Source of the DNA: Caballeronia sp. M1242
Lineage (GTDB): Bacteria > Pseudomonadota > Gammaproteobacteria > Burkholderiales > Burkholderiaceae
Direction: 5' to 3'
Length of the DNA: 64,000 bases
Assembly (NCBI RefSeq): GCF_017220215.1
Contig: NZ_CP071129.1
Span: 1 to 64,000 of the forward strand
Under the pieces are notes generated by a model. It made no database searches, was not told the origin of the DNA, and saw only the letters and a program-made list of their open reading frames with translations. A program made the translations under genes and the position numbers. Shown here in pieces: positions 29,143 through 37,767 of the stretch. The first letter of the stretch is position 1; every line of letters starts with the position of its first letter.

Positions 29143-30612
29143 ATGACAGACAAGCCTTCCCGGCGATCCGCCGCCGCGCACCCGCCGCACGGGCACGCTC
29201 GCATGAGCGCGCTGCATCTCGCGCCCGATTCGCTCGCGTTCGCGCTCGACGGCGCGGCGCAAGCCGTCGGCGCGGTCCGGGCAGGTTCGGCGTTGCCCGC
29301 GGCCATCCAGACGGTCGCGGCGTCGGGCAAGCATGCGGCGGCGCGTGGCGCGATTCAGGACATCGCGTATCGCACGATGCGAAGGCTCGCGCTCGCCGAT
29401 GCGCTCTTGCACAAGCTCGTGCGCAAGGCGCCGCCGCCGCATGTGAGCAACGTGCTCGCGTGCGCGTTCGCTTTGCTGGCGGACGACGAAGCGCACGCGG
29501 CGTATGCGCCGTTCACCGTGGTCGATCAGGCGGTGAGTTCGATCGCCGCGCGGCGCGAGTTCTCCTTCGCGAAGGGGCTTGTGAACGCGGTGCTGCGCAA
29601 CTTCCTGCGCGAACGCGACGCGCTTATCGCCGAAGCGATGCAAAGCCCCGTCGCGCGCTGGAACTATCCGCAATGGTGGATCGACGCTGTGAAGCGCGCC
29701 CAGCCCGACGCGTGGGAGCGCATTCTCGCGGCGGGCAACGTGCAGGGGCCGCTCACGTTGCGCGTGAATGCGCGGCACATGAGCGTGAGCGCCTATTTGG
29801 ACGTCCTGACGTCCGAACACATCGAAGCGCGCGCAGCGGGGCAGCACGCGGTTCGGCTGAACACGCCGATGCCGGTCGATCGCATTCCCGGCTTCGCAGA
29901 CGGCGTCGTGTCCGTGCAGGACGCGGGCGCGCAGCTCGCCGCGCAGTTGCTCAATGTCCGCGACGGCATGCGCGTGCTCGACGCGTGCGCCGCGCCCGGC
30001 GGCAAGACCGGCCACATTCTGGAGCTGGCGAACGTCGAACTCGTCGCGCTGGAAAGCGATGCGACGCGCGCGGGCCGCATCGCGCAGAACCTGGAGCGGC
30101 TCAAGCTGCAAGCGGACATTCGCGTGGGCGATGCAGGCGATCCGTCGCAGTGGTTCGACGGCGCGCCGTTCGATCGCATCCTCGCGGACGTGCCGTGTTC
30201 TGCGTCGGGCATCGTGCGGCGTCATCCGGACATTCGCTGGCTGCGTCGTTCGTCCGACATCGCCGCGCTCGTCGCTGAACAACGGCGCATTCTCGCGGCG
30301 CTGTGGCCGCTCGTCGCGAAAGGCGGCGAACTGCTCTACGTGACGTGCTCCATCTTCCCGGAAGAGGGCGAAGAACAAGCCCGCTGGTTTGGAGCGTCGC
30401 ATGAAGATGCGGTACGATTGGACGCGCCGGGGCAACTGTTGCCGACAGCGGCGCGCGCAAGCGCGGGTGCGGTTCAAGCGTCACCGGATGGTACACATGC
30501 CGAACGCGCCGGTTCCGGCGAGGCAGAGAACGCAGGTCCGCCGTCGAGTTTCAACGCGGAAACCTTCGCGGATCACGACGGATTCTTCTACGCGCGCTTT
30601 CAGAAACGGTGA
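29143..30612 (+). CDS. rsmB: 16S rRNA (cytosine-967-C5) methyltransferase RsmB
   Basis: A 489-residue m5C methyltransferase that modifies C967 of 16S rRNA. The N-terminal NusB-like RNA-binding domain (about 25-170) is followed by the SAM-dependent domain: DACAAPGGKTGHILEL (SAM motif I), ADVPCSASGIVRRHPDI (motif IV PCS) and YVTCSIFPEEGE (motif VI, catalytic TCS). A linker rich in Ala/Gly/Ser near residues 430-470 interrupts the fold before the FFYARFQK end. ATG 29143 is my choice; ATGs at 29110 and 29203 are possible. The DUF4390 gene overlaps its stop by 4 bp. Confidence 0.95.
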   Translation: MTDKPSRRSAAAHPPHGHARMSALHLAPDSLAFALDGAAQAVGAVRAGSALPAAIQTVAASGKHAAARGAIQDIAYRTMRRLALADALLHKLVRKAPPPHVSNVLACAFALLADDEAHAAYAPFTVVDQAVSSIAARREFSFAKGLVNAVLRNFLRERDALIAEAMQSPVARWNYPQWWIDAVKRAQPDAWERILAAGNVQGPLTLRVNARHMSVSAYLDVLTSEHIEARAAGQHAVRLNTPMPVDRIPGFADGVVSVQDAGAQLAAQLLNVRDGMRVLDACAAPGGKTGHILELANVELVALESDATRAGRIAQNLERLKLQADIRVGDAGDPSQWFDGAPFDRILADVPCSASGIVRRHPDIRWLRRSSDIAALVAEQRRILAALWPLVAKGGELLYVTCSIFPEEGEEQARWFGASHEDAVRLDAPGQLLPTAARASAGAVQASPDGTHAERAGSGEAENAGPPSSFNAETFADHDGFFYARFQKR

Positions 30613-31205
30613 CGATCAAACGCTTTCTTCCGCTTCGGCTCGCGGCCGTCATCTGGACTGCGCTGACGCTCTGGCTGAGTTTCATGCCGGCTGCGCCCGC
30701 CTTCGCCGAGACCATCTCGGTGCAGCGCGCGTCCTTGCAGGCGGATAACAACGGCTGGAGCCTCGATGCGCACTTCGACTTCGATCTCAACAGCAGCCTC
30801 GAAGAAGCCGTGAATCGCAGTGTGCCGCTCTACTTCACCATCGACTTCACGCTTTCACGGCCGCGCTGGTACTGGTTCGACGAAGAGCCGGTCACCGTAT
30901 CGCAAAGCATTCGGCTCTCCTATCAGCCGCTCACGAACGAGTACCGCGTCTCGACGGGCGGCTTGCAATTGCGCTTCGCTTCGCTCAATGAGGCGCTCGC
31001 GGTCATCAAGCATGTGGCGTCGTGGCATGTGATCGACCGTAATCAGGTACATGGCGGAGAAACGTACACCGCATCGGTGCGCATGCAGTTGGATATCGCG
31101 CTGATGCCCAAGCCGTTCCAGATCGACGCGGTCAACAACCGCGACTGGAACCTGTCCTCTGACTGGAAGCGGTTCACTTTTACGGCGGCGGAACGTGCGA
31201 AATAG
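30609..31205 (+). CDS. DUF4390 domain exported protein
   Basis: A 198-residue protein with an N-terminal hydrophobic signal (LRLAAVIWTALTLWLSFMPAAPAFA, cleavage near residue 33) and a mature beta-rich domain of the DUF4390 family. It is almost always encoded between rsmB and the ntrY-like kinase in Burkholderiales, but no function is established. The start is the GTG at 30609, overlapping the rsmB stop by 4 bp (translational coupling). Its own end overlaps the kinase start by 11 bp. The neighbourhood suggests an envelope link to the sensor kinase; this is inference. Confidence 0.88.
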   Translation: MTIKRFLPLRLAAVIWTALTLWLSFMPAAPAFAETISVQRASLQADNNGWSLDAHFDFDLNSSLEEAVNRSVPLYFTIDFTLSRPRWYWFDEEPVTVSQSIRLSYQPLTNEYRVSTGGLQLRFASLNEALAVIKHVASWHVIDRNQVHGGETYTASVRMQLDIALMPKPFQIDAVNNRDWNLSSDWKRFTFTAAERAK

Positions 31206-33654
31206 ATTTCGACGCGGCCGCACGGACATGAAGAGTTTCGTGGTCCGGTTGCTGGTCACCACAGTCGCGCTCACGGCGGTTCTGCTGCTCGTGATGCTCG
31301 CGCTCGCGAGCGCGAATACCGAATTCTTCGACCGCTATTACGGCTGGCTCTACGCGGCGAACGTGGCGGTGGCGCTCATCTTCATGCTGATCGTCATCAG
31401 CCTGACGCTGATTATCGTGTCGCGCGTGCGGCAGGGGCGCTTCGGCACGCGGCTCCTTGCCAAGCTCGCGCTGATCTTCGCGCTCGTGGGCGTGCTGCCG
31501 GGCGCTATCATCTACGTCGTGTCGTATCAGTTCGTGTCCCGAAGCATCGAGTCGTGGTTCGATGTGAACGTGGAAACCGCGCTCACGTCGGGCTTGACGC
31601 TCGGGCGCGGCATGCTCGAAACGTCGCTCGCGGATTTCAAAAACCGCGGCCGGCAAATGAGCGATCAACTCGCGAGCGCCGATCCGTCGAGCCTCACGCT
31701 GACGCTCTTGCGCCTGCGCGATCAGTTCGGTGTGCAGGACGCCGTCGTGTTCGAGCGTCCGCGCGATCAGTACAACCGCGAAGACCTGAACGCGGGAGGA
31801 CCGTTGCAGCGCGTGGCGGGCTTGCGGACCATCGCGCAGGCGTCGGGCAACTACTATTCGCTCTTGCCCACGAACGAGCCGACCAGCGCCATGCTGAAGG
31901 AAGCGCAGGATCGTCCGTTCGGCGCGATAGAAGGCGAAATCGACGGCGATCCGAAATCGAACGGGCCGAAGGGCGCGCTGCGGCTGCGCGTCATTACGAA
32001 GATTCCGGACCCGACGACGACCACCGAATTCCAGCACGTCGACCGCTTCTTGCAGATCGAGCAGCCGGTGAGTCAGGAACTCGCGCGCAACGCCGACGCC
32101 GTGCAGCGCGCGTATCGCGAGTATCAGGAAAAGCGGCTCGGGCGTACCGGCTTGCGCAAGATGTATATCGGCACGCTGACGCTCGCGCTCTTCCTCGCCA
32201 CCTTCATCGCGATGATGCTCGCGCTCGCGCTCGGCAATCAGCTTGCGCGGCCGCTCTTCCTGCTCGCGCAAGGCACGAAGGAAGTGGCCGAAGGCGACTA
32301 CACGCCCAAACGCGAGATCAATTCGCGCGATGAACTCGGCTTCCTCACGCAGTCCTTCAATGCGATGACGCGCCAGCTTTCGGAAGCGCGCGCGGCGGTG
32401 GAGAACAACCGCATCGCGCTCGAACATTCGAAGGCGTATCTCGAAAGCATTCTCGCGAACCTCACGGCGGGCGTGTTCGTGTTCGACCGGCAGTTCCGGC
32501 TCACCACCGCGAATCGCGGCGCGGAGCGTATCTTTCGGCAGCCGTTCCGCGCGTTGCAGGGCCATTCGCTCGATCAGATCGACGTGCTCGCTGAATTCGG
32601 CGCGATGGTGAAGAAAGCGTTCGCCGAGCGCGATGCGGCGGCTATCGGCAGCGGGCATCCGACAGGAGATCGCGGGCACTGGCAGCAGCAGGTGGCCGTG
32701 ACCGTGCCGGGTGAGAACGATCCGCTGACGCTGCTCGTGCGCGGCACGCAATTGCTGAGCGCCACCGAGAGCGATACCGAAGACGCGGAGACCACCGGCT
32801 ATGTCGTCGTCTTCGACGACATCTCCGACGTCATCTCCGCGCAGCGTTCCGTGGCGTGGGGCGAAGTGGCGCGGCGTCTCGCGCATGAGATCAAGAATCC
32901 GCTCACGCCTATTCAGCTTTCCGCCGAGCGTCTGCAAATGAAGCTCGCCGACAAGCTCGCGCCGCAAGATGCCGAAGTGCTCAAGCGCGCATCGACGACC
33001 ATCGTGAATCAGGTGCAGGCCATGAAGCACATGGTCGACGACTTCCGCGAATACGCGCGCACGCCGCCCGCCGTGCTCGGCAACCTGCAACTGAACGATC
33101 TCGTCGGCGAAGTGCTGGCGCTTTACGGCATCGAAGAAGGCAAGAGCCCGATCAAGGTGGATCTCGCGAAGCTGCCCGTGATCCGGGGCGACGCGACGCA
33201 GATTCGTCAGGTCATCCACAACCTGCTGCAGAACGCGCAGGACGCCGTCGCCGATGTGCCGGAGCCGCGCGTGCTGCTCGAAACGAGGACAGTAGAATAT
33301 GGCGAGCCCGATGCCTCGGGTCATGCGCGCGTCGCGGTTCGTCTGAGCGTTTCGGATAACGGCGCGGGCTTTCCCGCGCGCATCCTGTCGCGGGCGTTCG
33401 AGCCTTACGTGACCACGAAGGCGAAGGGCACGGGTCTGGGACTTGCAACGGTAAAGAAGATCGTCGACGAGCATGGCGCGCGCATCGACATTCGCAATCG
33501 GTCGAAAACAGGCGACGTGGTGGAAGGCGCGCAAATCTCGATTCTGTTTCTTCAACTCGCGGACGACACCGCCGCCGATGGCGCAGCGCCTTCGACTCCG
33601 GCAGCCGCGAAACAGGGAACGACAAAAGCAACAGTGCAGACAAGGGCAGCTTAA
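31195..33654 (+). CDS. NtrY-like membrane sensor histidine kinase
   Basis: An 819-residue sensor kinase. Two N-terminal transmembrane helices (about 18-70) and a third near 95, a periplasmic or extracytoplasmic loop up to a helix near residue 325, then HAMP, PAS, HisKA and HATPase domains. The phospho-acceptor is H564 in RRLAHEIKNPLTPIQLS; ATP-binding motifs are NLLQNAQDA, DNGAGFP and GTGLGLATVKKI. The layout is that of NtrY, which senses nitrogen or redox/envelope cues in other proteobacteria. The GTG at 31195 is preferred; ATG 31228 (MKSFVVRLL) would remove 11 residues. The response regulator starts directly after its stop codon. Confidence 0.92.
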   Translation: MRNRFRRGRTDMKSFVVRLLVTTVALTAVLLLVMLALASANTEFFDRYYGWLYAANVAVALIFMLIVISLTLIIVSRVRQGRFGTRLLAKLALIFALVGVLPGAIIYVVSYQFVSRSIESWFDVNVETALTSGLTLGRGMLETSLADFKNRGRQMSDQLASADPSSLTLTLLRLRDQFGVQDAVVFERPRDQYNREDLNAGGPLQRVAGLRTIAQASGNYYSLLPTNEPTSAMLKEAQDRPFGAIEGEIDGDPKSNGPKGALRLRVITKIPDPTTTTEFQHVDRFLQIEQPVSQELARNADAVQRAYREYQEKRLGRTGLRKMYIGTLTLALFLATFIAMMLALALGNQLARPLFLLAQGTKEVAEGDYTPKREINSRDELGFLTQSFNAMTRQLSEARAAVENNRIALEHSKAYLESILANLTAGVFVFDRQFRLTTANRGAERIFRQPFRALQGHSLDQIDVLAEFGAMVKKAFAERDAAAIGSGHPTGDRGHWQQQVAVTVPGENDPLTLLVRGTQLLSATESDTEDAETTGYVVVFDDISDVISAQRSVAWGEVARRLAHEIKNPLTPIQLSAERLQMKLADKLAPQDAEVLKRASTTIVNQVQAMKHMVDDFREYARTPPAVLGNLQLNDLVGEVLALYGIEEGKSPIKVDLAKLPVIRGDATQIRQVIHNLLQNAQDAVADVPEPRVLLETRTVEYGEPDASGHARVAVRLSVSDNGAGFPARILSRAFEPYVTTKAKGTGLGLATVKKIVDEHGARIDIRNRSKTGDVVEGAQISILFLQLADDTAADGAAPSTPAAAKQGTTKATVQTRAA

Positions 33655-34371
33655 ATGGCAACCATCCTGGTGGTAGACGATGAAATGGGGATCCGGGAAC
33701 TGCTCTCCGAGATCCTGAGCGACGAGGGGCACGTGGTGGACGTGGCGGAGAACGCGCAGCACGCGCGCGAATACCGCTTGCAGCAGACACCCGATCTCGT
33801 TCTGCTCGACATCTGGATGCCCGATACCGATGGCGTCACGCTTCTGAAGGAATGGGCCGCGCAAGGCAAGCTCACGATGCCGGTCATCATGATGTCGGGC
33901 CACGCGACCATCGACACGGCCGTCGAAGCGACGAAGATCGGCGCGCTCAACTTTCTCGAGAAACCCATCGCGCTGCAGAAGCTATTGAAGGCGGTCGAGC
34001 AGGGACTCGCGCACGGCACGGCGGCGCCCGCTGCGGTGGCGGCGACCAAGCCTGCGCTGAACGCGGGTAGCTCGGGCGTGCCGATCGCGGCGGCGCTGCC
34101 GACGGCTTCGGCGCTGAACGCATCGACGGGCGATTCGGGCGCGGGCGGCGCGGGGCAGAGTCAGGCGGGGCAGACGGCGTCGATCTCGTTCGACATTCCA
34201 CTGCGCGATGCCCGCGACGCGTTCGAACGCGCGTACTTCGAATATCACCTCGCGCGCGAGAACGGCAGCATGACGCGCGTCGCGGAAAAGACGGGGCTGG
34301 AGCGCACGCACCTGTACCGGAAGCTGAAGCAGCTCGGCGTCGATCTCGGAAAGAACAAGAGCGAAGTTTGA
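33655..34371 (+). CDS. NtrX-like response regulator without AAA+ domain
   Basis: A 238-residue regulator. The receiver domain (1-125) has D52 in LLDIWMPDTDG and the conserved K in NFLEKP. A linker of about 60 residues rich in Ala/Gly/Ser (about 130-190) replaces the AAA+ sigma-54 activator domain of classical NtrX. A Fis-type HTH closes the protein (about 196-235, ENGSMTRVAEKTGLERTHLY). Without the AAA+ core it cannot remodel sigma-54 polymerase, so it should act as a simple activator or repressor. It is transcribed with the NtrY-like kinase, sharing adjacent stop and start codons. Confidence 0.92.
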   Translation: MATILVVDDEMGIRELLSEILSDEGHVVDVAENAQHAREYRLQQTPDLVLLDIWMPDTDGVTLLKEWAAQGKLTMPVIMMSGHATIDTAVEATKIGALNFLEKPIALQKLLKAVEQGLAHGTAAPAAVAATKPALNAGSSGVPIAAALPTASALNASTGDSGAGGAGQSQAGQTASISFDIPLRDARDAFERAYFEYHLARENGSMTRVAEKTGLERTHLYRKLKQLGVDLGKNKSEV

Positions 34372-34466
34372 GCGGCACGGGCGAGCCGATCAGGACGAAA
34401 GCGTGAAAATTTCGGTGAAAGGCTTGAGCACCGTGCCTGTCTCTGATATAGTCTCACTTCTTCGTT

Positions 34467-34542
34467 GGCCCGGTAGCTCAGTTGGTAGAGCAGCGGATTG
34501 AAAATCCGCGTGTCGGTGGTTCGATTCCGCCCCAGGCCACCA
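34467..34542 (+). tRNA. tRNA-Phe (anticodon GAA)
   Basis: A 76-nt tRNA with D-arm GCTCAGTTGGTAGAGC, anticodon stem GCGGA/TCCGC with a T-A-type variation at the loop edge (GGATTGAAAATCC, anticodon GAA), T-arm GGTGGTTCGATTCCGCC and encoded CCA. The acceptor stem GGCCCGG/CCAGGCC has one C-A mismatch at the fifth pair. A terminator follows 10 bp on. Confidence 0.93.
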
Positions 34543-34551
34543 GAATGCAAG

Positions 34552-34585
34552 AAGCCCGAGAGTGTTTTCGCTCTCGGGCTTTTTC
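34552..34585 (+). terminator. Terminator of tRNA-Phe
   Basis: An 11-bp perfect stem (AAGCCCGAGAG/CTCTCGGGCTT) around an 8-nt loop, followed by TTTTC. Confidence 0.92.
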
Positions 34586-34911
34586 ATTTGCGGCGTCGGG
34601 TGGTGCGCTCATGCGCCCAAAACGCCGGACGGCGAGCGCGGCGAACAATCGTTCAGCGTGATAAAATCCGCGTCGAATTAAGGACTTGCCTCGTCCTCGG
34701 ACCGCAAGTCCTTTTCTTTTCGATGCCCCAAAGCATCGGGCAATGGCCTCGCTGGCTGCTATCGGAGGCATAAGGGCCGCCTGCGTCCGACAAAACGCCA
34801 CCGGCCTATACTGGATTCGCAGATCGCCGCAGCGCGCGTGTTCAGCGCGACGCCGGTTATTCCACCGGCCATGCGGCGCACGACGCCAATCTCATACACG
34901 GAGTTTTCACG
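34586..34911 (+). promoter_or_regulatory. queC upstream region with an isolated terminator-like hairpin
   Basis: 326 bp without a clear gene. A 10-bp perfect stem AAGGACTTGC/GCAAGTCCTT at 34680-34713 is followed by TTTTCTTTT, and a -10-like TAAAAT lies at 34662-34667, just upstream. This could be a short terminated leader or small RNA, or a second terminator behind tRNA-Phe. A small hairpin (GATGC/GCATC) follows at about 34722-34737. A -10-like TATACT at 34807-34812 may belong to queC. I see no preQ1 riboswitch consensus. Confidence 0.4.
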
Positions 34912-35646
34912 GTGACTCGGATAGACGCGAAGGACAGCGCTCTCGTGCTGTTTTCCGGCGGACAGGACTCGGCCACGTGCCTTGCATGGGCGCTCGAACG
35001 GTATAAGACCGTCGAGACGCTCGGCTTCGATTATGGCCAGCGGCATCGCGTTGAACTGGAATGCCGCGACGGGTTTCGCGCAGCGGTCGTGCGTGAGTTC
35101 CCGCATTGGGCCGAGCGGCTCGGCGAAGACCACATGATCGACTTGTCGGTGCTCGGCGCGATCAGCGATACGGCCATGACCCGCGAGATCGAGATTCAGT
35201 CGACCGCGAACGGCCTGCCGAACACCTTCGTGCCGGGCCGCAATCTGCTGTTCATGACGATTGCGGCGGCGCTCGCGTATCGGCGCGGATTGAAGGTGCT
35301 CGTCGGCGGCATGTGCGAGACGGATTTCTCCGGGTATCCCGATTGCCGCGACGACACCATGAAAGCGTTGCAGGTGGCGCTGAATCTCGGCATGGAAACG
35401 CGCTACGCGCTGGAAACGCCGCTCATGTGGCTCGACAAGGCCGACACCTGGCGTCTCGCGGAAGCGCTCGGCGGCGAAGCGCTCGTCGAACTCGTTCGCG
35501 TGGAAACGCATACATGCTATGTCGGCGAGCGTTCCGAGCTGCACGAATGGGGCTTCGGCTGCGGCCAGTGCCCGGCGTGCAAGCTGCGCAAGCGCGGCTA
35601 CGAGGCGTATCGCGCGGGCGAGCAGGTCACCATCGAACCGGTCTGA
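34912..35646 (+). CDS. queC: 7-cyano-7-deazaguanine synthase QueC
   Basis: A 244-residue ATP-dependent enzyme converting 7-carboxy-7-deazaguanine to preQ0 in queuosine synthesis. The PP-loop is [18 protein letters not shown]; the C-terminal zinc site is [15 protein letters not shown] plus an upstream Cys. The start is a GTG at 34912 with CGGAG upstream. queE begins 46 bp downstream and queD follows, so the three catalyse consecutive steps from a 6-carboxytetrahydropterin to preQ0. Confidence 0.97.
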   Translation: MTRIDAKDSALVLFSGGQDSATCLAWALERYKTVETLGFDYGQRHRVELECRDGFRAAVVREFPHWAERLGEDHMIDLSVLGAISDTAMTREIEIQSTANGLPNTFVPGRNLLFMTIAAALAYRRGLKVLVGGMCETDFSGYPDCRDDTMKALQVALNLGMETRYALETPLMWLDKADTWRLAEALGGEALVELVRVETHTCYVGERSELHEWGFGCGQCPACKLRKRGYEAYRAGEQVTIEPV

Positions 35647-35692
35647 ATTCGAAGACAGACCACAGCCAGATCACACGGACGACAGAGCAGTC

Positions 35693-36325
35693 ATGACGTA
35701 CGCGGTAAAGGAAATCTTCTACACGTTGCAGGGCGAGGGCGCGAACGCCGGGCGTCCGGCCGTGTTCTGCCGCTTCGCCGGCTGCAATCTGTGGTCGGGC
35801 CGCGAGGAAGACCGCGCGGATGCGGTGTGCCGCTTCTGCGACACGGATTTCGTCGGCACGGACGGCGAGAACGGCGGCAAGTACAAGACGCCGGCGGACC
35901 TCGTCGCGAAGATCGCGTCGCTGTGGCCCGAGGGCGCGGCGCACAAGTTCGTCGTGTGCACGGGTGGCGAGCCGATGTTGCAGATCGACCAGCCGTTCGT
36001 CGACGCGCTTCACGCGGCGGGCTTCGAAATGGCGATCGAAACGAACGGGTCGATGGCCGTGCTGGAGAGCATCGACTGGATTTGCGTGAGCCCGAAGGCC
36101 GACGCGCCGCTCGTCGTCACGAAGGGCAACGAGCTGAAGGTCGTCGTGCCGCAGGACAATCAACGGCTCGCGGAATACGAAAAGCTCGACTTCGAGTACT
36201 TCCTCGTGCAGCCGATGGACGGCCCGTCGCGCGACATCAATACGAAGCTCGCGATCGACTGGTGCAAGCGGCATCCGAAATGGCGGCTGTCGATGCAGAC
36301 GCACAAATACCTGAACATCCCCTGA
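35693..36325 (+). CDS. queE: 7-carboxy-7-deazaguanine synthase QueE (radical SAM)
   Basis: A 210-residue radical SAM enzyme that contracts the ring of 6-carboxytetrahydropterin to 7-carboxy-7-deazaguanine. The cluster motif is not the usual CX3CX2C but CX14CX2C: the first Cys in FAGCNLWSGRE, the last two in VCRFCDTDF. This is the form known from Burkholderia QueE. GGEP motif VCTGGEPMLQID follows. The start ATG 35693 gives MTYAVKEIFYTLQGEG, the usual N-terminus. It stands between queC and queD, 17 bp before queD. Confidence 0.96.
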   Translation: MTYAVKEIFYTLQGEGANAGRPAVFCRFAGCNLWSGREEDRADAVCRFCDTDFVGTDGENGGKYKTPADLVAKIASLWPEGAAHKFVVCTGGEPMLQIDQPFVDALHAAGFEMAIETNGSMAVLESIDWICVSPKADAPLVVTKGNELKVVVPQDNQRLAEYEKLDFEYFLVQPMDGPSRDINTKLAIDWCKRHPKWRLSMQTHKYLNIP

Positions 36326-36342
36326 AAGACGATCGAGCCGAC

Positions 36343-36789
36343 GTGCAGACGATTACCCGAAAACTCGAATTCGATGCGGGCCACCGCATTCCCGATCACC
36401 GCAGCCAGTGCCGCAATCTGCACGGGCATCGTTACGTGCTCGAAATCACGCTGCAAGGCGAACTCGTCGATACCGAAGGCGCGCCGGATCGCGGCATGGT
36501 GATGGACTTCGCCGACGTGAAATCGCTCGCGATGGAGCACCTCGTCAGCAAGTGGGATCACGCGTTCATCGTCTATGAAGGCGACGTGAAAGTGCGCGAA
36601 TTCCTGCAATCGATGGCGGATCACAAGACGGTCGTGTTCGACCGCATTCCGACCGTCGAGAACATGGCGGCGGTCGCATTCCGCATTCTCGCGGATGTTT
36701 ATGACGCCCACTATGGCGTCGATCTCAAGCTCAAGCGCGTGCGGCTGTACGAAACGCCGAACTGCTGGGCAGACGTGGAGCGCGCGTAA
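36343..36789 (+). CDS. queD: 6-carboxy-5,6,7,8-tetrahydropterin synthase QueD
   Basis: A 148-residue T-fold enzyme that converts dihydroneopterin triphosphate to 6-carboxytetrahydropterin. The zinc histidines are in DAGHRIP and NLHGHRY, and the catalytic Cys is in QCRNLHGH; the C-terminal VRLYETPNCWADV carries the substrate Glu. The start is a GTG at 36343 (VQTITRKLEFDAGH). Last gene of the queCED group; a 195-bp gap follows. Confidence 0.95.
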   Translation: MQTITRKLEFDAGHRIPDHRSQCRNLHGHRYVLEITLQGELVDTEGAPDRGMVMDFADVKSLAMEHLVSKWDHAFIVYEGDVKVREFLQSMADHKTVVFDRIPTVENMAAVAFRILADVYDAHYGVDLKLKRVRLYETPNCWADVERA

Positions 36790-36984
36790 GCGCTTGCGCG
36801 TCGAAGGCGCGGCGAACGTCCGCGCCGTTGTCACGGTATGATCGCTCGGTGAGTCGGCCAACTCTGGCCGACGCCACGCAGTGCATGTCGATCATCCGGA
36901 GCGCAACATGCCGTCAATCATTCAGTCGTGTCCCTTCCTCGCGTTGCGCCTATTGCGCAGATTGCGCTCCCACGGAGCCGCGCG

Positions 36985-37767
36985 ATGAGCACCTTCACCA
37001 ATCCCCTCAAGCAACGTCTCGCCGATTCCGGTCCGCTCTTCGGACTGTGGCTGTCGCTGTGCAGCGCCGACGCCGCCGAAGCGCTCGCGCACGCCGGCTT
37101 CGACTGGCTGTGCATCGACATGGAACACTCGCCGAACGATAGCCGCGACGTGGTCGAGCAGCTTCGCGCGATAGCGGCCGCGCACTTGCCGACCGAGCCC
37201 GTCGTGCGCGTGCCGTTCGCGGAAGGCTGGCTCGTCAAGCGCGTGCTCGATGCCGGCGCGCGCACGTTGATGTTCCCCAACGTGCAGTCGGCGGAAGACG
37301 CGGAGCGCATCGTGCGGCTCACGCGCTATCCGACCGAGGCGCAGCTCGAAGGGCTGCGCGGCGTTGCGGGTGCTGTTCGCGCGGCGGCGTACGGCATGCG
37401 GCGCGACTATGTGTCCGGCGCGAACGAGCAGATTGCGACCATCGTGCAGATCGAATCCGTGGCGGCGCTTGCCGCCGTCCATGAGATCGCCGCGACGCCG
37501 GGCGTCGATTGCTTGTTCATCGGCCCGGCGGATCTCGCCGCGAGCCTCGGCCATCTCGGCGATAGCAAGCATCCGGACGTGCACGCGGCCATCACCAAAA
37601 TCGCGGACGCCGCGAAGCGCGCGGGCAAATGCAGCGGCATTTTCGCGCTCGATGTCGCGAGCGCGCGGCAGTACGCGGAAGCGGGCATCAAGCTCGTTTC
37701 GATTGCCGCCGACGTGATGTGGCTCTTGAAGGCGACGCGGCAGGCGTTGCAGGAGGCCAGAGCATGA
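36985..37767 (+). CDS. HpcH/HpaI-type aldolase
   Basis: A 260-residue class II (metal-dependent) pyruvate aldolase of the HpcH/HpaI (4-hydroxy-2-oxovalerate/2-keto-3-deoxy acid) family. Motifs include GLWLSLCSADAAEALAHAGFDW, CIDMEHSPND, the Arg-containing VVRVPFAEGWLVKRVLDAGA and GVDCLFIGPADLAASLG with the metal and substrate loops. It cleaves 2-oxo-4-hydroxy acids reversibly to pyruvate and an aldehyde; the exact substrate is unclear. ATG 36985 has ACGGAG upstream. The next gene overlaps its stop by 4 bp. Confidence 0.92.
   Translation: MSTFTNPLKQRLADSGPLFGLWLSLCSADAAEALAHAGFDWLCIDMEHSPNDSRDVVEQLRAIAAAHLPTEPVVRVPFAEGWLVKRVLDAGARTLMFPNVQSAEDAERIVRLTRYPTEAQLEGLRGVAGAVRAAAYGMRRDYVSGANEQIATIVQIESVAALAAVHEIAATPGVDCLFIGPADLAASLGHLGDSKHPDVHAAITKIADAAKRAGKCSGIFALDVASARQYAEAGIKLVSIAADVMWLLKATRQALQEARA

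Noticed and set aside
31180-33903. 907-codon minus-strand frame opposite the NtrY-like kinase
   Set aside because: Antisense to a well-defined kinase; composition-driven, His/Arg-rich and without domains.
34586-34911. preQ1 riboswitch ahead of queC
   Set aside because: The hairpin present is a simple terminator-like stem without the A-rich tail or pseudoknot partner of preQ1 classes.
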